Shown: in pieces, positions 7,228 through 15,937 of the stretch
How positions within the stretch are numbered: the first letter of the stretch is position 1
Layout of the letters: each line of letters starts with the position of its first letter
Assembly: GCA_027315255.1 (NCBI GenBank)
Contig: DAHUYL010000055.1
Span: 1-37,481 of the forward strand
Origin: Solirubrobacterales bacterium
GTDB taxonomy: Bacteria; Actinomycetota; Thermoleophilia; Solirubrobacterales; Solirubrobacteraceae
Length of the DNA: 37,481 nucleotides
Reading direction: 5' to 3'
Translations under genes and position numbers: made by a program
The notes under the pieces: model-generated
Told to the model about the DNA's origin: nothing
The model's input: only the letters and a program-made list of their open reading frames with translations
Database searches by the model: none

Positions 7228-9516
7228 CGCGACCGAGCGTGCGCCGGGCTGCGCCTCGCGCGCGAGCGCGGCGTGGTAACCCTGGGCGAGTCGCTCGAGC
7301 GACGCCTCCCAGGTCCGGGCGCGCACCGCCGCCAGTCCCGCCCGCCTCAGCCGCTGGGCCAGCAGCGGCGCACCCGCCACCTGCAGCACCGCCTCGGCCA
7401 GCGCCTCCGGCTCGGCGGCGTCCAGCAGCCCCGTCTCGCCCGGCTCGATCAGCGACGCCGGGCCGCCCTCGCCGACGGCGACGACCGGGAGCCCGCTCGC
7501 CTGCGCCTCGAGCACGACCTGCCCGAACGTGTCGGTCCTGCTCGCGAACAGGAACACGTCGGCGCTCGCGTACGTGCGCGCCAGCTCGGCGCCGTACTGC
7601 CAGCCGAGGAATGTGGCCCGATCGCCGAGCCGCTCGCGCAGCGACTGCTCCTCGGGTCCGCCGCCGGCGAGCACCAGGTGCAGTCGCGGGTCGCGCCCGC
7701 GCGCCGTCTCGAACGCGTCGGCCAGGAGCTCGACGCCCTTCTCCTTCGTCAGCCGGCCCGCGTACAGGACGTTGACCTCGCCGGGCAGCAGGTCGGGGTC
7801 GCGCAGCGCCGGGTCGAACCGGTCGAGGTCGACCCCGCGGTCCCAGCGGCCGATCCTCGAGCGCTCGATCCCGAGCTGCTCGAGCCGCGCATCGGTCGCC
7901 GGGCTCGGCGACAGGACCGCGTCGCATGCCCCGTAGAACTTGCGCAGAGCGAAGCTCGCGATCAGCTCGAGGTGCGCCTGCCCCGACCGCAGCCCCGCGT
8001 ACGCCGCGAGCTCGGTGTGGTAGCTGCCGACGAGCGGCAGCTCGAGCACGCGGGCGAGCAGCCAGGCGGCGGCGCCGGCGGGGCCGGGGGTGCACACGTG
8101 GACGAGGTCGTAGCGGCCCTCGGCGAGCGCGTCGGTGATCGCCGGGAGGCTCGGGACTCCGATCCGCAGGCCGGGGTAGAACGGCACCTCGAGCTCGGCC
8201 ACCGCGCTCAGGCGCCGGTCGACGTCCGCGTCGGTGCCGATCACCTCGACGTCGAACCCGGGCACGCCGCGGTCGCGGATCTGGCGGACGGTGTGCGTGA
8301 CGCCGTGCATCGCGCCGAGCCCGTCGGCGATCAGCGCGACCCGCGGCCGGTCACCCTCGGAGCGGGTCAGCTTCAGCTTCTCGCGCCCGAGGAACGCCGC
8401 GGCGGCCGCATACGGGATCGCGGGAAGGCACGCGTCGAACAGCTCGCCGGGGGCGCGCAGCAGTGCCGGCATCCGGCGGCTCTCGAGCGCCGCCGCCGTC
8501 TCGCGCACGACGCGGCCGAGCTCGCGCTCGTGGATCCGCCGGGCGCGGCGGTACAGGTCGGCGTGGCTGAGCCGGCCGTCCTGCAGGTCTGTGAGGAGCT
8601 TGTGCTCGTCGACCTCGAGCTCCATCGTCTCGAGCCACGCGCGCAGCAGCGCGAGCGCGTCCCGCGGCCCGAGGTCGCCCGAGTCGCTGCCGGAGCGCAT
8701 GCTTCCCTCGCGCAGCACCCGCTCGGTGATCTTGAGGACAGCCTCGGGGTCGGGGCGGGTGTCGCAGTCGCCGTCGCCGAGCGCTCGGATCGCCAGCGAC
8801 ATCGCCGCGTGCGTCCACTTCGCGGCGCTGCCCTGGTCGCCGTGCGCGACCGCTTCGCCGGCGCGAACGAACGCGAGGAACTCCTGCGGTGTGGCGGCCG
8901 CCGGCGTCTCGGTGAAGGTGCGCCCGATGTCGATCCCGGCGTGGTCGTCGGTGCCGCCGATCGCGGTCCCGCCATGGGTCTCGATGTAGACGAACGCGGG
9001 CAGGTTCAGCTCCTTCGCGCGCGAGCCGTTGCGCGTCTCCCAGATCGGGAACAGCTGCGCCAGCCGGCGGCGATGCCGCGCAGTCAACGGTGCCTCGACC
9101 GCGAAGAACGGATGGGCGAGCGCCGCGGTGAGGCCGTTTCCGTGCAGGTACTCGGCGCACGCCTCGACGTCGTCGTGGTGTGCCTGCAGCCACTCGTGGT
9201 CGTCGGGCGTGATCCCGTAGCAGAGGACGTGGACCGCCTGCGGCTCGCCCTTGAAGTGGACGGTCAGCTCCTCGGAGACGAACGTGTCGGGCAGGTGGCT
9301 GAGGGCGAGCGCCCCCGCGATCGTGTCGTGGTCGGTGATCGTGACGAAGTCCATCCCCCGGCGCTTGGCCAGCTCGTACACCTCCGCCGGCTCGGTGGCA
9401 CACTCGGGCAGCGCGAGCGACCGCTGAACCCCCAGCTTCGACAGCGCCGAGGCCGTCGAGTGCACGTGCATGTCGACGCGGCTGACGTGCAGTTCGGTGC
9501 GGCTCTGATCATCCAT
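7225..9516 (-). CDS. PHP-domain metallohydrolase fused to a GT4 glycosyltransferase
   Basis: 763 residues from the ATG at 9516 (MDDQSRTELH); an ATG 12 bp upstream is also possible, while longer readings run into the divergent promoter region. Residues ~10-270 form a PHP domain: DMHVHSTAS with H17 and H19, DFVTITDHDT, AHPFF and GTDDHAG, the usual metal ligands of a phosphoesterase or hydrolase. After a helical connector, ~390-755 form a GT-B fold retaining glycosyltransferase of family GT4, with YAGRLTKEKGVELL, the nucleotide-sugar region FLFASRTDTFGQVVLEAQ and GLPVVAV. GT4 enzymes transfer sugars from NDP-sugars to lipids, inositols or glycans. The PHP half could act on a sugar phosphate or the glycosylated product, but the substrate is unknown. 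It is divergent from a GH31 glycosidase, which suggests a glycan-related role. Confidence 0.88.
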   Translation of the reverse strand: MDDQSRTELHVSRVDMHVHSTASALSKLGVQRSLALPECATEPAEVYELAKRRGMDFVTITDHDTIAGALALSHLPDTFVSEELTVHFKGEPQAVHVLCYGITPDDHEWLQAHHDDVEACAEYLHGNGLTAALAHPFFAVEAPLTARHRRRLAQLFPIWETRNGSRAKELNLPAFVYIETHGGTAIGGTDDHAGIDIGRTFTETPAAATPQEFLAFVRAGEAVAHGDQGSAAKWTHAAMSLAIRALGDGDCDTRPDPEAVLKITERVLREGSMRSGSDSGDLGPRDALALLRAWLETMELEVDEHKLLTDLQDGRLSHADLYRRARRIHERELGRVVRETAAALESRRMPALLRAPGELFDACLPAIPYAAAAAFLGREKLKLTRSEGDRPRVALIADGLGAMHGVTHTVRQIRDRGVPGFDVEVIGTDADVDRRLSAVAELEVPFYPGLRIGVPSLPAITDALAEGRYDLVHVCTPGPAGAAAWLLARVLELPLVGSYHTELAAYAGLRSGQAHLELIASFALRKFYGACDAVLSPSPATDARLEQLGIERSRIGRWDRGVDLDRFDPALRDPDLLPGEVNVLYAGRLTKEKGVELLADAFETARGRDPRLHLVLAGGGPEEQSLRERLGDRATFLGWQYGAELARTYASADVFLFASRTDTFGQVVLEAQASGLPVVAVGEGGPASLIEPGETGLLDAAEPEALAEAVLQVAGAPLLAQRLRRAGLAAVRARTWEASLERLAQGYHAALAREAQPGARSVA

Positions 9517-9580
9517 GCCACAGAGCATCAGGCCGCGCCCGCGCGCACTCGTGAAGAACCTGGCCCCGTCCTGTGAAGTT

Positions 9581-9602
9581 GTGGTGAACGCGGGGACGTT
9601 TA
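9581..9602. promoter_or_regulatory. Possible operator between divergent GT4 and GH31 genes
   Basis: GGTGAAC-N8-GTTTACC is a 7-bp inverted repeat with one G-T mismatch in the 115-bp divergent promoter region, 29 bp before the GH31 start. It could be the site of a sugar-responsive regulator. No regulator gene is adjacent, so this is tentative. Confidence 0.3.
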
Positions 9603-9631
9603 CCGACCGCGATCGAGAACCATTGCGAGGG

Positions 9632-11941
9632 ATGAGCTCCGGAGCTTCACCCACTTTCACGGCTGGCGCCGAGCTGGTCACCCTGGCGCACGGACCGCTG
9701 TCGGTCGAGATCGCGCTGCGACCGTTCGCAGTGACGGTGCGCTGCGCCGGACGCCGGCTGCTGCGAGGCGCCGGCGCGTGGGTCGCCGAGGGGACGGCGC
9801 ACGATCACTTCATCCACCTGACCGAGGGCGTGATCGCGAACGAGGCGCTTGCGCCGTTCGAACGGGCTGTGCGCGCTGCTGTCCTCGCCCCCGGGGCGCC
9901 TTCGGCAAACGGCGCCCCGGGGGGGTCCGTCATCGACGAGGGCTTGACCGACGGGGTGATGCTGGCGATCCGGTTCGAGGGTGGGCGCGAGGGGCGTTTG
10001 GCGATCCGGGTTCCCTCCGGCCGGCGGATCTCGTTCGAGCTCTCCGTGTCAGGCGAGCCGCTGCGGCTCGCGCTCGACTGGGACCGCCGCAGCGACGAGC
10101 GGTTCGTCGGGCTCGGCGTGCGCCACTGCACCCAGTTCGAGCAGAGCGGCAGGACGGTGCAGCTCGGCGCCGACCGCCGCTACACCGGCCCCGACTGCCC
10201 GCCCGAGATGCTCGCCGCCGGCGGCATCCCACAGGGGGACTGTGCGCCGCTGCCGTGGCTTCAGTCGAGCCGCGGGTACGGGGCGCTGGCGCTGAGCGAA
10301 TCGAACGGGATGCGGTTCGATCTCTCCGGCGACCGCACGTCGGTCTCGACCCGCGCAGCTGCCGGGCCGCTCGTGCTCGAGCTGCTGTGCGACCCGACGC
10401 CGGCCGGGCGGCTGCGGTCGCTGTGCCGCGCGACCGGCTTTCCGATGCTGCTGCCCGAGTGGGGCTACGGCTTCTGGAAGAGCCGCGACTTCCACGAGCA
10501 CGCCGATGACGTGATCGACGACCTCGAGGGGTTCCGCCGCTGCGGGATCGCGCTCGACGCGATCGTGATCGACTCGCCGTGGGCGACGCAGTACAACTCG
10601 TGGGAGGTCAACCCATGGCAGTTCCCCGACGCTTCCGGGATGTTTCGCCGGCTGCGCGAGGACGGGGTGCGAACCGTGCTGTGGTGCACGCCGTGGGTCA
10701 ATCTCGACTCGAGCGACGGCCAGATCCCACCCCAGCCGGAGTCCGAGCGCTCCCACCACGAGCCTTCGCCGAACTACTCCGAGGGCGCCTTGGCGGGGCA
10801 CTTCGTCCGTGGCGCTGACGGGAAGCCGTGGGTCGGGCGGTGGTGGATGGGGACCGGCTCGCTCGTCGACCTCACGTCGTCGGCTGCGGAGGAGTGGTGG
10901 CGCTCGCAGGTGAAGCGCGTGCTCGAGCTGGGCGTCGAGGGGATCAAGATGGACGACGGCGAGGGTTACTACGTCCCCGACGACGTGCGGCTGTCTGACG
11001 GCACGGCGGGCGTCGCCCGGGCGTGGGGGCTGGGGGGCCTGCACCGGCTGTCGCTGCAGCGCGCGCTCGACGAGGTGTGGCCGGGCCGCGGCGTCCTGTT
11101 CGGGCGCAGCGGCTGGATCGGCCAGCACGCCACCGGCATCACCTGGGCCGCGGATCAGGCGTCGGACTTCTGGTCGCTGAACGTGCTCGTCGTCGCCACG
11201 CTCGCCGCCGCGTGCAGCGGCTTCTCCAACTGGTCGCACGACGTCGGCGGCTACCTCGGCCACCGCCTGGTCGAGCGCTGCCCGCCGGAGCTCTTGATCC
11301 GCTGGCTGCAGTTCGGCTGCTTCACGCCGCTGATGCAGGCGCACGGGCGGATGCCCCAGGAGCCGTGGCGATACGGGGACGACGTCGTCGGGCTGTACCG
11401 AGCGTACGTGTCGCTGCACGAGCAGCTCGTCCCGTACGTCCGCGCGGCCGCCTCGGTCGCGGCGCGCACCGGGCTTCCGATCGTCCGACCGCTGTGCCTC
11501 GTCGACCCGTCCGACCCGCGCGGCTGGACGATCGGCGACGCCTACGGCTATGGCCCCTCGCTGTGGGTCGCGCCGGTGCTCGACGACGGCACCCGCGAGC
11601 GCGAGGCGCCGCTTCCGCACGGCGACTGGATCGAGACCTGGTCGGGTCGTGCGGTGCGCGGGGGCGGAGAGGTGGTGGCGCCGGCGCCGCTGTCGACGAT
11701 CCCGGTGTGGGTCAGGCGGGGGTCGCTGATCGTCACCTACCCGGCTTCGCATGTTGCGCGCGGGCTCGGGGACGTGCCCGAGTCCTCGCGGCCGCTGCTC
11801 GCGACCCTATGGGGACGGCCCGCCTGCGGGCGGGTCACCGTGCGGCTGGCCGACGGCACCCGGGTCCGCTGGTCCGAGGTGGCCGGGTTGTCGGTGTCGG
11901 ACCCGAGCCGCGAGGTCGAGCTGCGCCGCCTCGACATGTGA
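9632..11941 (+). CDS. GH31 family alpha-glycosidase (alpha-xylosidase/alpha-glucosidase type)
   Basis: 769 residues, no signal peptide, so probably cytoplasmic. Retaining glycoside hydrolase of family 31, with an N-terminal beta-sandwich (~1-260), a TIM barrel (~270-600) and C-terminal beta domains. In the barrel the nucleophile is D441 in IKMDDGEGYY, and the acid/base is D508 in TWAADQASDFW. Other family marks are GYGFWKSRDFHEH, SPWATQYNSWEVN, the WSHDVGGYLGHR segment and FTPLMQAHGRM. It releases alpha-linked glucose or xylose from oligosaccharides; the exact linkage cannot be read from the sequence. The ATG at 9632 follows a GCGAGG motif and fits the family N-terminus, whereas in-frame starts further upstream run through the divergent promoter region. 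Its neighbour on the other strand is the PHP-GT4 fusion. Confidence 0.92.
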   Translation: MSSGASPTFTAGAELVTLAHGPLSVEIALRPFAVTVRCAGRRLLRGAGAWVAEGTAHDHFIHLTEGVIANEALAPFERAVRAAVLAPGAPSANGAPGGSVIDEGLTDGVMLAIRFEGGREGRLAIRVPSGRRISFELSVSGEPLRLALDWDRRSDERFVGLGVRHCTQFEQSGRTVQLGADRRYTGPDCPPEMLAAGGIPQGDCAPLPWLQSSRGYGALALSESNGMRFDLSGDRTSVSTRAAAGPLVLELLCDPTPAGRLRSLCRATGFPMLLPEWGYGFWKSRDFHEHADDVIDDLEGFRRCGIALDAIVIDSPWATQYNSWEVNPWQFPDASGMFRRLREDGVRTVLWCTPWVNLDSSDGQIPPQPESERSHHEPSPNYSEGALAGHFVRGADGKPWVGRWWMGTGSLVDLTSSAAEEWWRSQVKRVLELGVEGIKMDDGEGYYVPDDVRLSDGTAGVARAWGLGGLHRLSLQRALDEVWPGRGVLFGRSGWIGQHATGITWAADQASDFWSLNVLVVATLAAACSGFSNWSHDVGGYLGHRLVERCPPELLIRWLQFGCFTPLMQAHGRMPQEPWRYGDDVVGLYRAYVSLHEQLVPYVRAAASVAARTGLPIVRPLCLVDPSDPRGWTIGDAYGYGPSLWVAPVLDDGTREREAPLPHGDWIETWSGRAVRGGGEVVAPAPLSTIPVWVRRGSLIVTYPASHVARGLGDVPESSRPLLATLWGRPACGRVTVRLADGTRVRWSEVAGLSVSDPSREVELRRLDM

Positions 11942-12050
11942 GGCGGGTGTGTTGTGGCGTGTACGGTTCTCGTCACATTCCTTGACAGCGCTGCTTCGTG
12001 CGCCCACCCTGCGCCGGTGCCACGCCCCGCCCCGCGTTCCCGCTGAGGGT

Positions 12051-12095
12051 TGCTGGCGAGGTTCGGGCCCGTAGCGGGCCCGAACCTCGCCAGCA
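12051..12095. terminator. Perfect 21-bp hairpin between convergent genes
   Basis: A 21-bp perfect inverted repeat (12051-12071 and 12075-12095) with a TAG loop, located between the GH31 gene (+) and the surface-protein gene (-). Very likely a bidirectional terminator. There is no T tract. The rest of the 217-bp gap (11942-12158) shows no gene. Confidence 0.7.
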
Positions 12096-12158
12096 GGCGC
12101 TGATCGCGCCTGCCGACCGCACGATCCTCCGCGGCAGCCGCCAGCGCCGCGGGAACTG

Positions 12159-15100
12159 CTACGGGCGGAAGCTGGTGACGAACGCGTGCTGCGCCGCGCG
12201 GGTGCTGGTCAGGCTGCGATCGGCGATCCCGATCTCCTGCACCAGGTTGTCGCGGAGCTTGACGATCGCCGTCACCGAGCCGTACGGCGCGAGGTACCAG
12301 TAGTTGAGGCCGACGTGGAACAGGTTTCCGCCCGGGAGGTTCCGGCGTACGACGGTCAGAGTCGCGCCGGTGCTGATCGTGCTCAGCACGAAGTGGGGGT
12401 TCGAGGTGGATGCCCAGATCACCCGGCCCGAGACCTGCGCCCGTTGCACCGCCGGAAGCGTGGCGAGGAGGTGGGTTGATGGGTAGCCGACGCGGACGCC
12501 GATCGGCGTCAGGCAGAAGAAGTCCTCGGTCGGGTTGCCGTGGTCGGAGCTGTGCGTGTAGACGAGCCGGGCCTGGTCGCGAGTCATCCCGAGCGTGACC
12601 AGCCCGAGCGTCTGTCCCGCGAGCTGGCCGGTCGCGGCGGGACACCTGGGCACGACCGGCACGGGAACCGTGACGCCGGCGCTCGTTGCCGAGTTGCCGA
12701 GCCCGGCGGCGTTGGCGGCGACCAGGGTGCAGGTGAGCACCGAGCCCTCGTCGAGCGTCTGGACCGTGTACGTCTGGCCGGTGGCGCCGGCGAGTGGCGT
12801 GCCATTGCGCGCCCACTGGTAGCCGTACGCGGACGCGGCCGGATTCCAGTCGCCAGGGGAGCAGGTCAGCGTGTCCCCGGCCTTGACCGCGCCCGTGATC
12901 GCCGGCGCGCCGGTGTTGACAGGCGTGGCTGCCGGCTGGGGCGGCGGTGGGGCGGTCACGGTGTAGCTGACGGTCTGGGTGCCTGTGAGCCCGTCGCTGC
13001 CCGTTGCCGTGACCGTGAACGAATGCGGGCCGATGACCGAGGTGTCGATCGCGGCGCCGTTGGCGACCGGTCCGGCGCACCCAGCCGCGCCGGCGAGGAG
13101 CCCGGGGCCGTTGCTCGCCTCGACGCACTGATAGTTGGCGTTGACCGACTGCCCTTGCGTGTAGGTCGCATTCGCGGTCGGGCTCGAGATCGACACGCTC
13201 GGTGGGCCGATCACGGTGATCGTGACCTTCGCGGTGTTCGACGGGCCGGTCCCGTTCGATGCCGAGAACGTGAAGCTGTCCGGCCCGCTGTACCCTGCGG
13301 TGGGGGTGTAGGTCACGAACCCGGTTGCCGAGTCGAACTTCGACAGGGCCCCGTGCGACGGCGACCCCAGCGGACCGAAGGCCAGGTTCTGCCCGGCGCA
13401 CGACAGCTGGATCGAGATCGCGGTTCCCGCGGGTGTGGAGGCGCTCACCGGGCTGCACACCGGCGCGGGAGGGTTCACGGTGTAGGTCACCGTCTGCGCG
13501 GCGGTCAGCCCGTCCTGGCTGGTCGCGGTCACCGTGAACGAGTGCTGGCCGGGGGTCGAGGTGTCGATCGCGGCGCCGTTCGCGACCGGCCCGGCACATC
13601 CCTGAGCACCCGGCTTCAGCCCCGGTCCGTTCGCGGCCTCGGTGCACACGTAGTCGGCGTCGACCGACTGGCCCTGGGTGTAGACGGCGCCGCCGGCCGG
13701 GCCCGAGATCGACACGCTCGGCGGCCCGATCACGGTGATCGTCACCGTGGCGGTGTTCGACGGGCCAGTGCCGTTCGAGGCCGTGAACGTGAAGCTGTCG
13801 GTCCCGCTGTACCCGGCGGTAGGCGTGTAGGTCACGATCCCGGAAGCCGAGTTGAAGCCGGACAGCGATCCGTGCCCGGGCGTCCCTGGCGTCTGGTAGG
13901 TCACGTTCTCTCCGGCGCAGGAGAGCTGGATCGCAACCGCGGTCCCAGCCGGGGACGAGACGCTCACGGGACCGCACACCGGCGCGGACACCGTCTCGAC
14001 CGCGCCGAGGTCGCACCCGGTCCCGGCCAGGTCGGGGCGCGGCAGGCCGCGTTCGTCGACTGCGAGCGGGCAGGTCCCTGCGTCGATCGCGGGGCTGCCG
14101 GCGCCCGGAAGCTGTGTCTGCTCGCCGCCGCCGTTGTTCGCCAGTGGACCGAGCTGCGGGTTCGCTGCCGAGGTCACGCCCGTGATGATCACTCCCGACG
14201 ACGATCCGACGATGTTCGGCGCGGTCGCGGCTGCGCTCGCCGATGACACGTTCACGCCGGCGGCCGTACTGCCCGGAACCTGGCTGACCACGTCACCGCC
14301 GGTGCCGTCTCCGTACACGATGCTGTCTGCGAGCGCCAGCGTTGCGGTCCGCTGAGTCGCGGAGTCATAGCCGAGGTTGAACACGCCGCCGCCGTCGCCC
14401 TGGCTCGCGGCGTTCCCGTAGATCGTCGCGTCCGTGAGTGTCATCGACCCGTTGAGGTTGAAGATCGCGCCGCCCAAGCCCTGGCCTGGCTGGCCGCCGT
14501 CGCTTCCGACGGCCGCTCCACCGGCGGCGGTGTTGCCCTCCAGCGTGGAGTTCTCGATCGTCACCGAGCCCTGCATGTTGAAGATGGCGCCACCCATTCC
14601 GGCGCCGCCTCCCCCGGCGAGGTTGCTGGTGCTGCCCGCACCGCCACCGAAGCCGCCGTTGTTGGGGAGCCCGCCCAGCGTCGCGCCGCCGCCACCGCCG
14701 AATCCTCCTGGACCCTGGATGCCACCGCCGCCACCGAAGCCGCCGCCAGCATCGACCGCGCCGCCGCCGCCGCCGGCGCCGCCGCCGCCGCTGTAATCGG
14801 TGGTCACGGTCGTGGGGCCGAGCGTGCCGCCGGCGCCGAAGGCACCACCGTTGCCCCCTCCGCTGTTTGGACCACCGTCGCCACCGGCGCCGCCGCCGCT
14901 TCCATCGCCGCCTGACCCGCCCGCGAACAGGAACGTGGCCCCGGCGCCACCGAGCCCGGTGTACGCGCCGCCGCCGCCGCCGCCGGCGCCCGCGTCAGAA
15001 GCGTTGGCGCCCGTCTCGGTCACCCCGAAGCCACCGCCTCCGCCACCGCCGAAGCTCGAACCCGTGCCGCCGGCCGCGCCGCCAAAGGTGCCGGGGCCGA

Positions 15101-15920
15101 AACCGCCGCCTGCACCGACCGTCAGGTCGCCGTCGGCGCCCATGCCCCCGGCGCCGGACTCGAGGCCGCCCGCGAGCGCGGCACCGCCCTGGGCGCTGTC
15201 GCCGGTCAGCGTGACGGCGTCGAGCACGAGGCTTCCCTGATTGAAGATCGCGCCTCCCATTCCGGCGCCGCCGCCGGTCCCGACAGCGGCGCCACCGAGC
15301 GCCTCGCCGCCGGACAGCGTCAGGTTCTCGAGCGTGAGGCTGCCGGCGCCCGGGGTCGTGTAGCCCTGCGTGCTCGCGCTCCCGGGGTCGGCGCCGACGT
15401 AGAAGAAGCGAAAGTCGGGGTTGTAGCCGGCACCGCTCGCCTCATCCGGCGTTGCCGGTTGGGTGGCCATCAGGGCCGCCCCGTTGCCCTGGATCGTGAT
15501 CGCGGTCGCGATCGCCGGCAGCGCCGACGGGCCGTACCAGTCCTCGAGCCCGACCGTGCCCTCGGCGCCAGGCCCGGTGACCGTGGCGGACCCGAGATAC
15601 GCCGAGGTGAAGTCGTACGCGCACCCCGGTGAGAGCGTCAGCGTGTACGGCGCGCCACCGGAACCGGTCTGGTCGGCCATGACGATCGCATTGACCAAGC
15701 TGGTCGTGGAGCACGACACCGGGATCGTGGTCCCGGCCGCCAGCGCGTTACCCGTCGCCAGGCTGCTCGCGGCGACGAACGCGGCCGCGCCGACGCCGCC
15801 GAGCAGCGAGCGCGCGGCGCGTGCACACCCCGTCTTCCCAGCCTTCGGTCCCGTCGTGGTTCCCCCAGTCGATCTCCGCCGGGGCAGATCGTTGCAAATC
15901 CGCGAGCAAGCCGCGCGCAA
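12159..15920 (-). CDS. Large secreted glycine-rich protein with choice-of-anchor Q region and Ig-like repeats
   Basis: About 1253 residues. A basic segment and hydrophobic Ala-rich core ending in GNALAAGTT look like a signal peptide. A parallel-beta-helix-like region follows, interrupted by long Gly-rich PGRS-like tracts and recurring GGAIFN motifs. Next is a choice-of-anchor Q-like segment (NNGGGEQTQLPGAGSPAIDAG ... ERGLPRP ... GCDLGAVE), two copies of a ~168-residue module (cadherin/Ig-like with VTYTPTAGYSGTDSFTF, then an Ig-like SVSISGP domain with paired Cys), an Ig-like domain of the GDTLTCSPGDWNP type common in Thermoleophilia, and a unique C-terminal domain (~1080-1253). No LPXTG or C-terminal membrane helix is seen. 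The start is uncertain: the only in-frame standard start after the transporter stop is TTG at 15920, with a weak ribosome site. The open frame continues upstream through the MMPL gene, but that part reads as its shadow. A surface or adhesin role is inferred. Confidence 0.8.
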   Translation of the reverse strand: MRAACSRICNDLPRRRSTGGTTTGPKAGKTGCARAARSLLGGVGAAAFVAASSLATGNALAAGTTIPVSCSTTSLVNAIVMADQTGSGGAPYTLTLSPGCAYDFTSAYLGSATVTGPGAEGTVGLEDWYGPSALPAIATAITIQGNGAALMATQPATPDEASGAGYNPDFRFFYVGADPGSASTQGYTTPGAGSLTLENLTLSGGEALGGAAVGTGGGAGMGGAIFNQGSLVLDAVTLTGDSAQGGAALAGGLESGAGGMGADGDLTVGAGGGFGPGTFGGAAGGTGSSFGGGGGGGFGVTETGANASDAGAGGGGGGAYTGLGGAGATFLFAGGSGGDGSGGGAGGDGGPNSGGGNGGAFGAGGTLGPTTVTTDYSGGGGAGGGGGAVDAGGGFGGGGGIQGPGGFGGGGGATLGGLPNNGGFGGGAGSTSNLAGGGGAGMGGAIFNMQGSVTIENSTLEGNTAAGGAAVGSDGGQPGQGLGGAIFNLNGSMTLTDATIYGNAASQGDGGGVFNLGYDSATQRTATLALADSIVYGDGTGGDVVSQVPGSTAAGVNVSSASAAATAPNIVGSSSGVIITGVTSAANPQLGPLANNGGGEQTQLPGAGSPAIDAGTCPLAVDERGLPRPDLAGTGCDLGAVETVSAPVCGPVSVSSPAGTAVAIQLSCAGENVTYQTPGTPGHGSLSGFNSASGIVTYTPTAGYSGTDSFTFTASNGTGPSNTATVTITVIGPPSVSISGPAGGAVYTQGQSVDADYVCTEAANGPGLKPGAQGCAGPVANGAAIDTSTPGQHSFTVTATSQDGLTAAQTVTYTVNPPAPVCSPVSASTPAGTAISIQLSCAGQNLAFGPLGSPSHGALSKFDSATGFVTYTPTAGYSGPDSFTFSASNGTGPSNTAKVTITVIGPPSVSISSPTANATYTQGQSVNANYQCVEASNGPGLLAGAAGCAGPVANGAAIDTSVIGPHSFTVTATGSDGLTGTQTVSYTVTAPPPPQPAATPVNTGAPAITGAVKAGDTLTCSPGDWNPAASAYGYQWARNGTPLAGATGQTYTVQTLDEGSVLTCTLVAANAAGLGNSATSAGVTVPVPVVPRCPAATGQLAGQTLGLVTLGMTRDQARLVYTHSSDHGNPTEDFFCLTPIGVRVGYPSTHLLATLPAVQRAQVSGRVIWASTSNPHFVLSTISTGATLTVVRRNLPGGNLFHVGLNYWYLAPYGSVTAIVKLRDNLVQEIGIADRSLTSTRAAQHAFVTSFRP
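12957..13980 (-). repeat. Two-copy intragenic duplication of a ~168-residue Ig-like module
   Basis: Two tandem segments of about 505 bp (roughly 13476-13980 and 12957-13461) encode modules that start VC(G/S)PVS, share VTYTPTAGYSG and SFTF, ASNGTGPSNTA, VTITVIGPPSVSIS, YTQGQSV, GCAGPVANGAAIDTS and HSFTVTAT, and end in TYTV/SYTV. They have diverged enough that the duplication is not recent. Confidence 0.85.
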
Positions 15921-15937
15921 GCCGCGCCCCGCGGAGA

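Noticed and set aside
6307-9576. Plus-strand open frame of about 1089 codons across the peptidase, the gap and the PHP-GT4 gene
   Set aside because: It is an Arg-rich, low-complexity shadow typical of GC-rich antisense reading; the overlapped genes have clear domains.
14600-15200. Highly repetitive GCC/CCG tract considered as a CRISPR array or simple-repeat element
   Set aside because: The repeats are irregular and encode the Gly-rich region of the surface protein in frame; no uniform repeat-spacer pattern.
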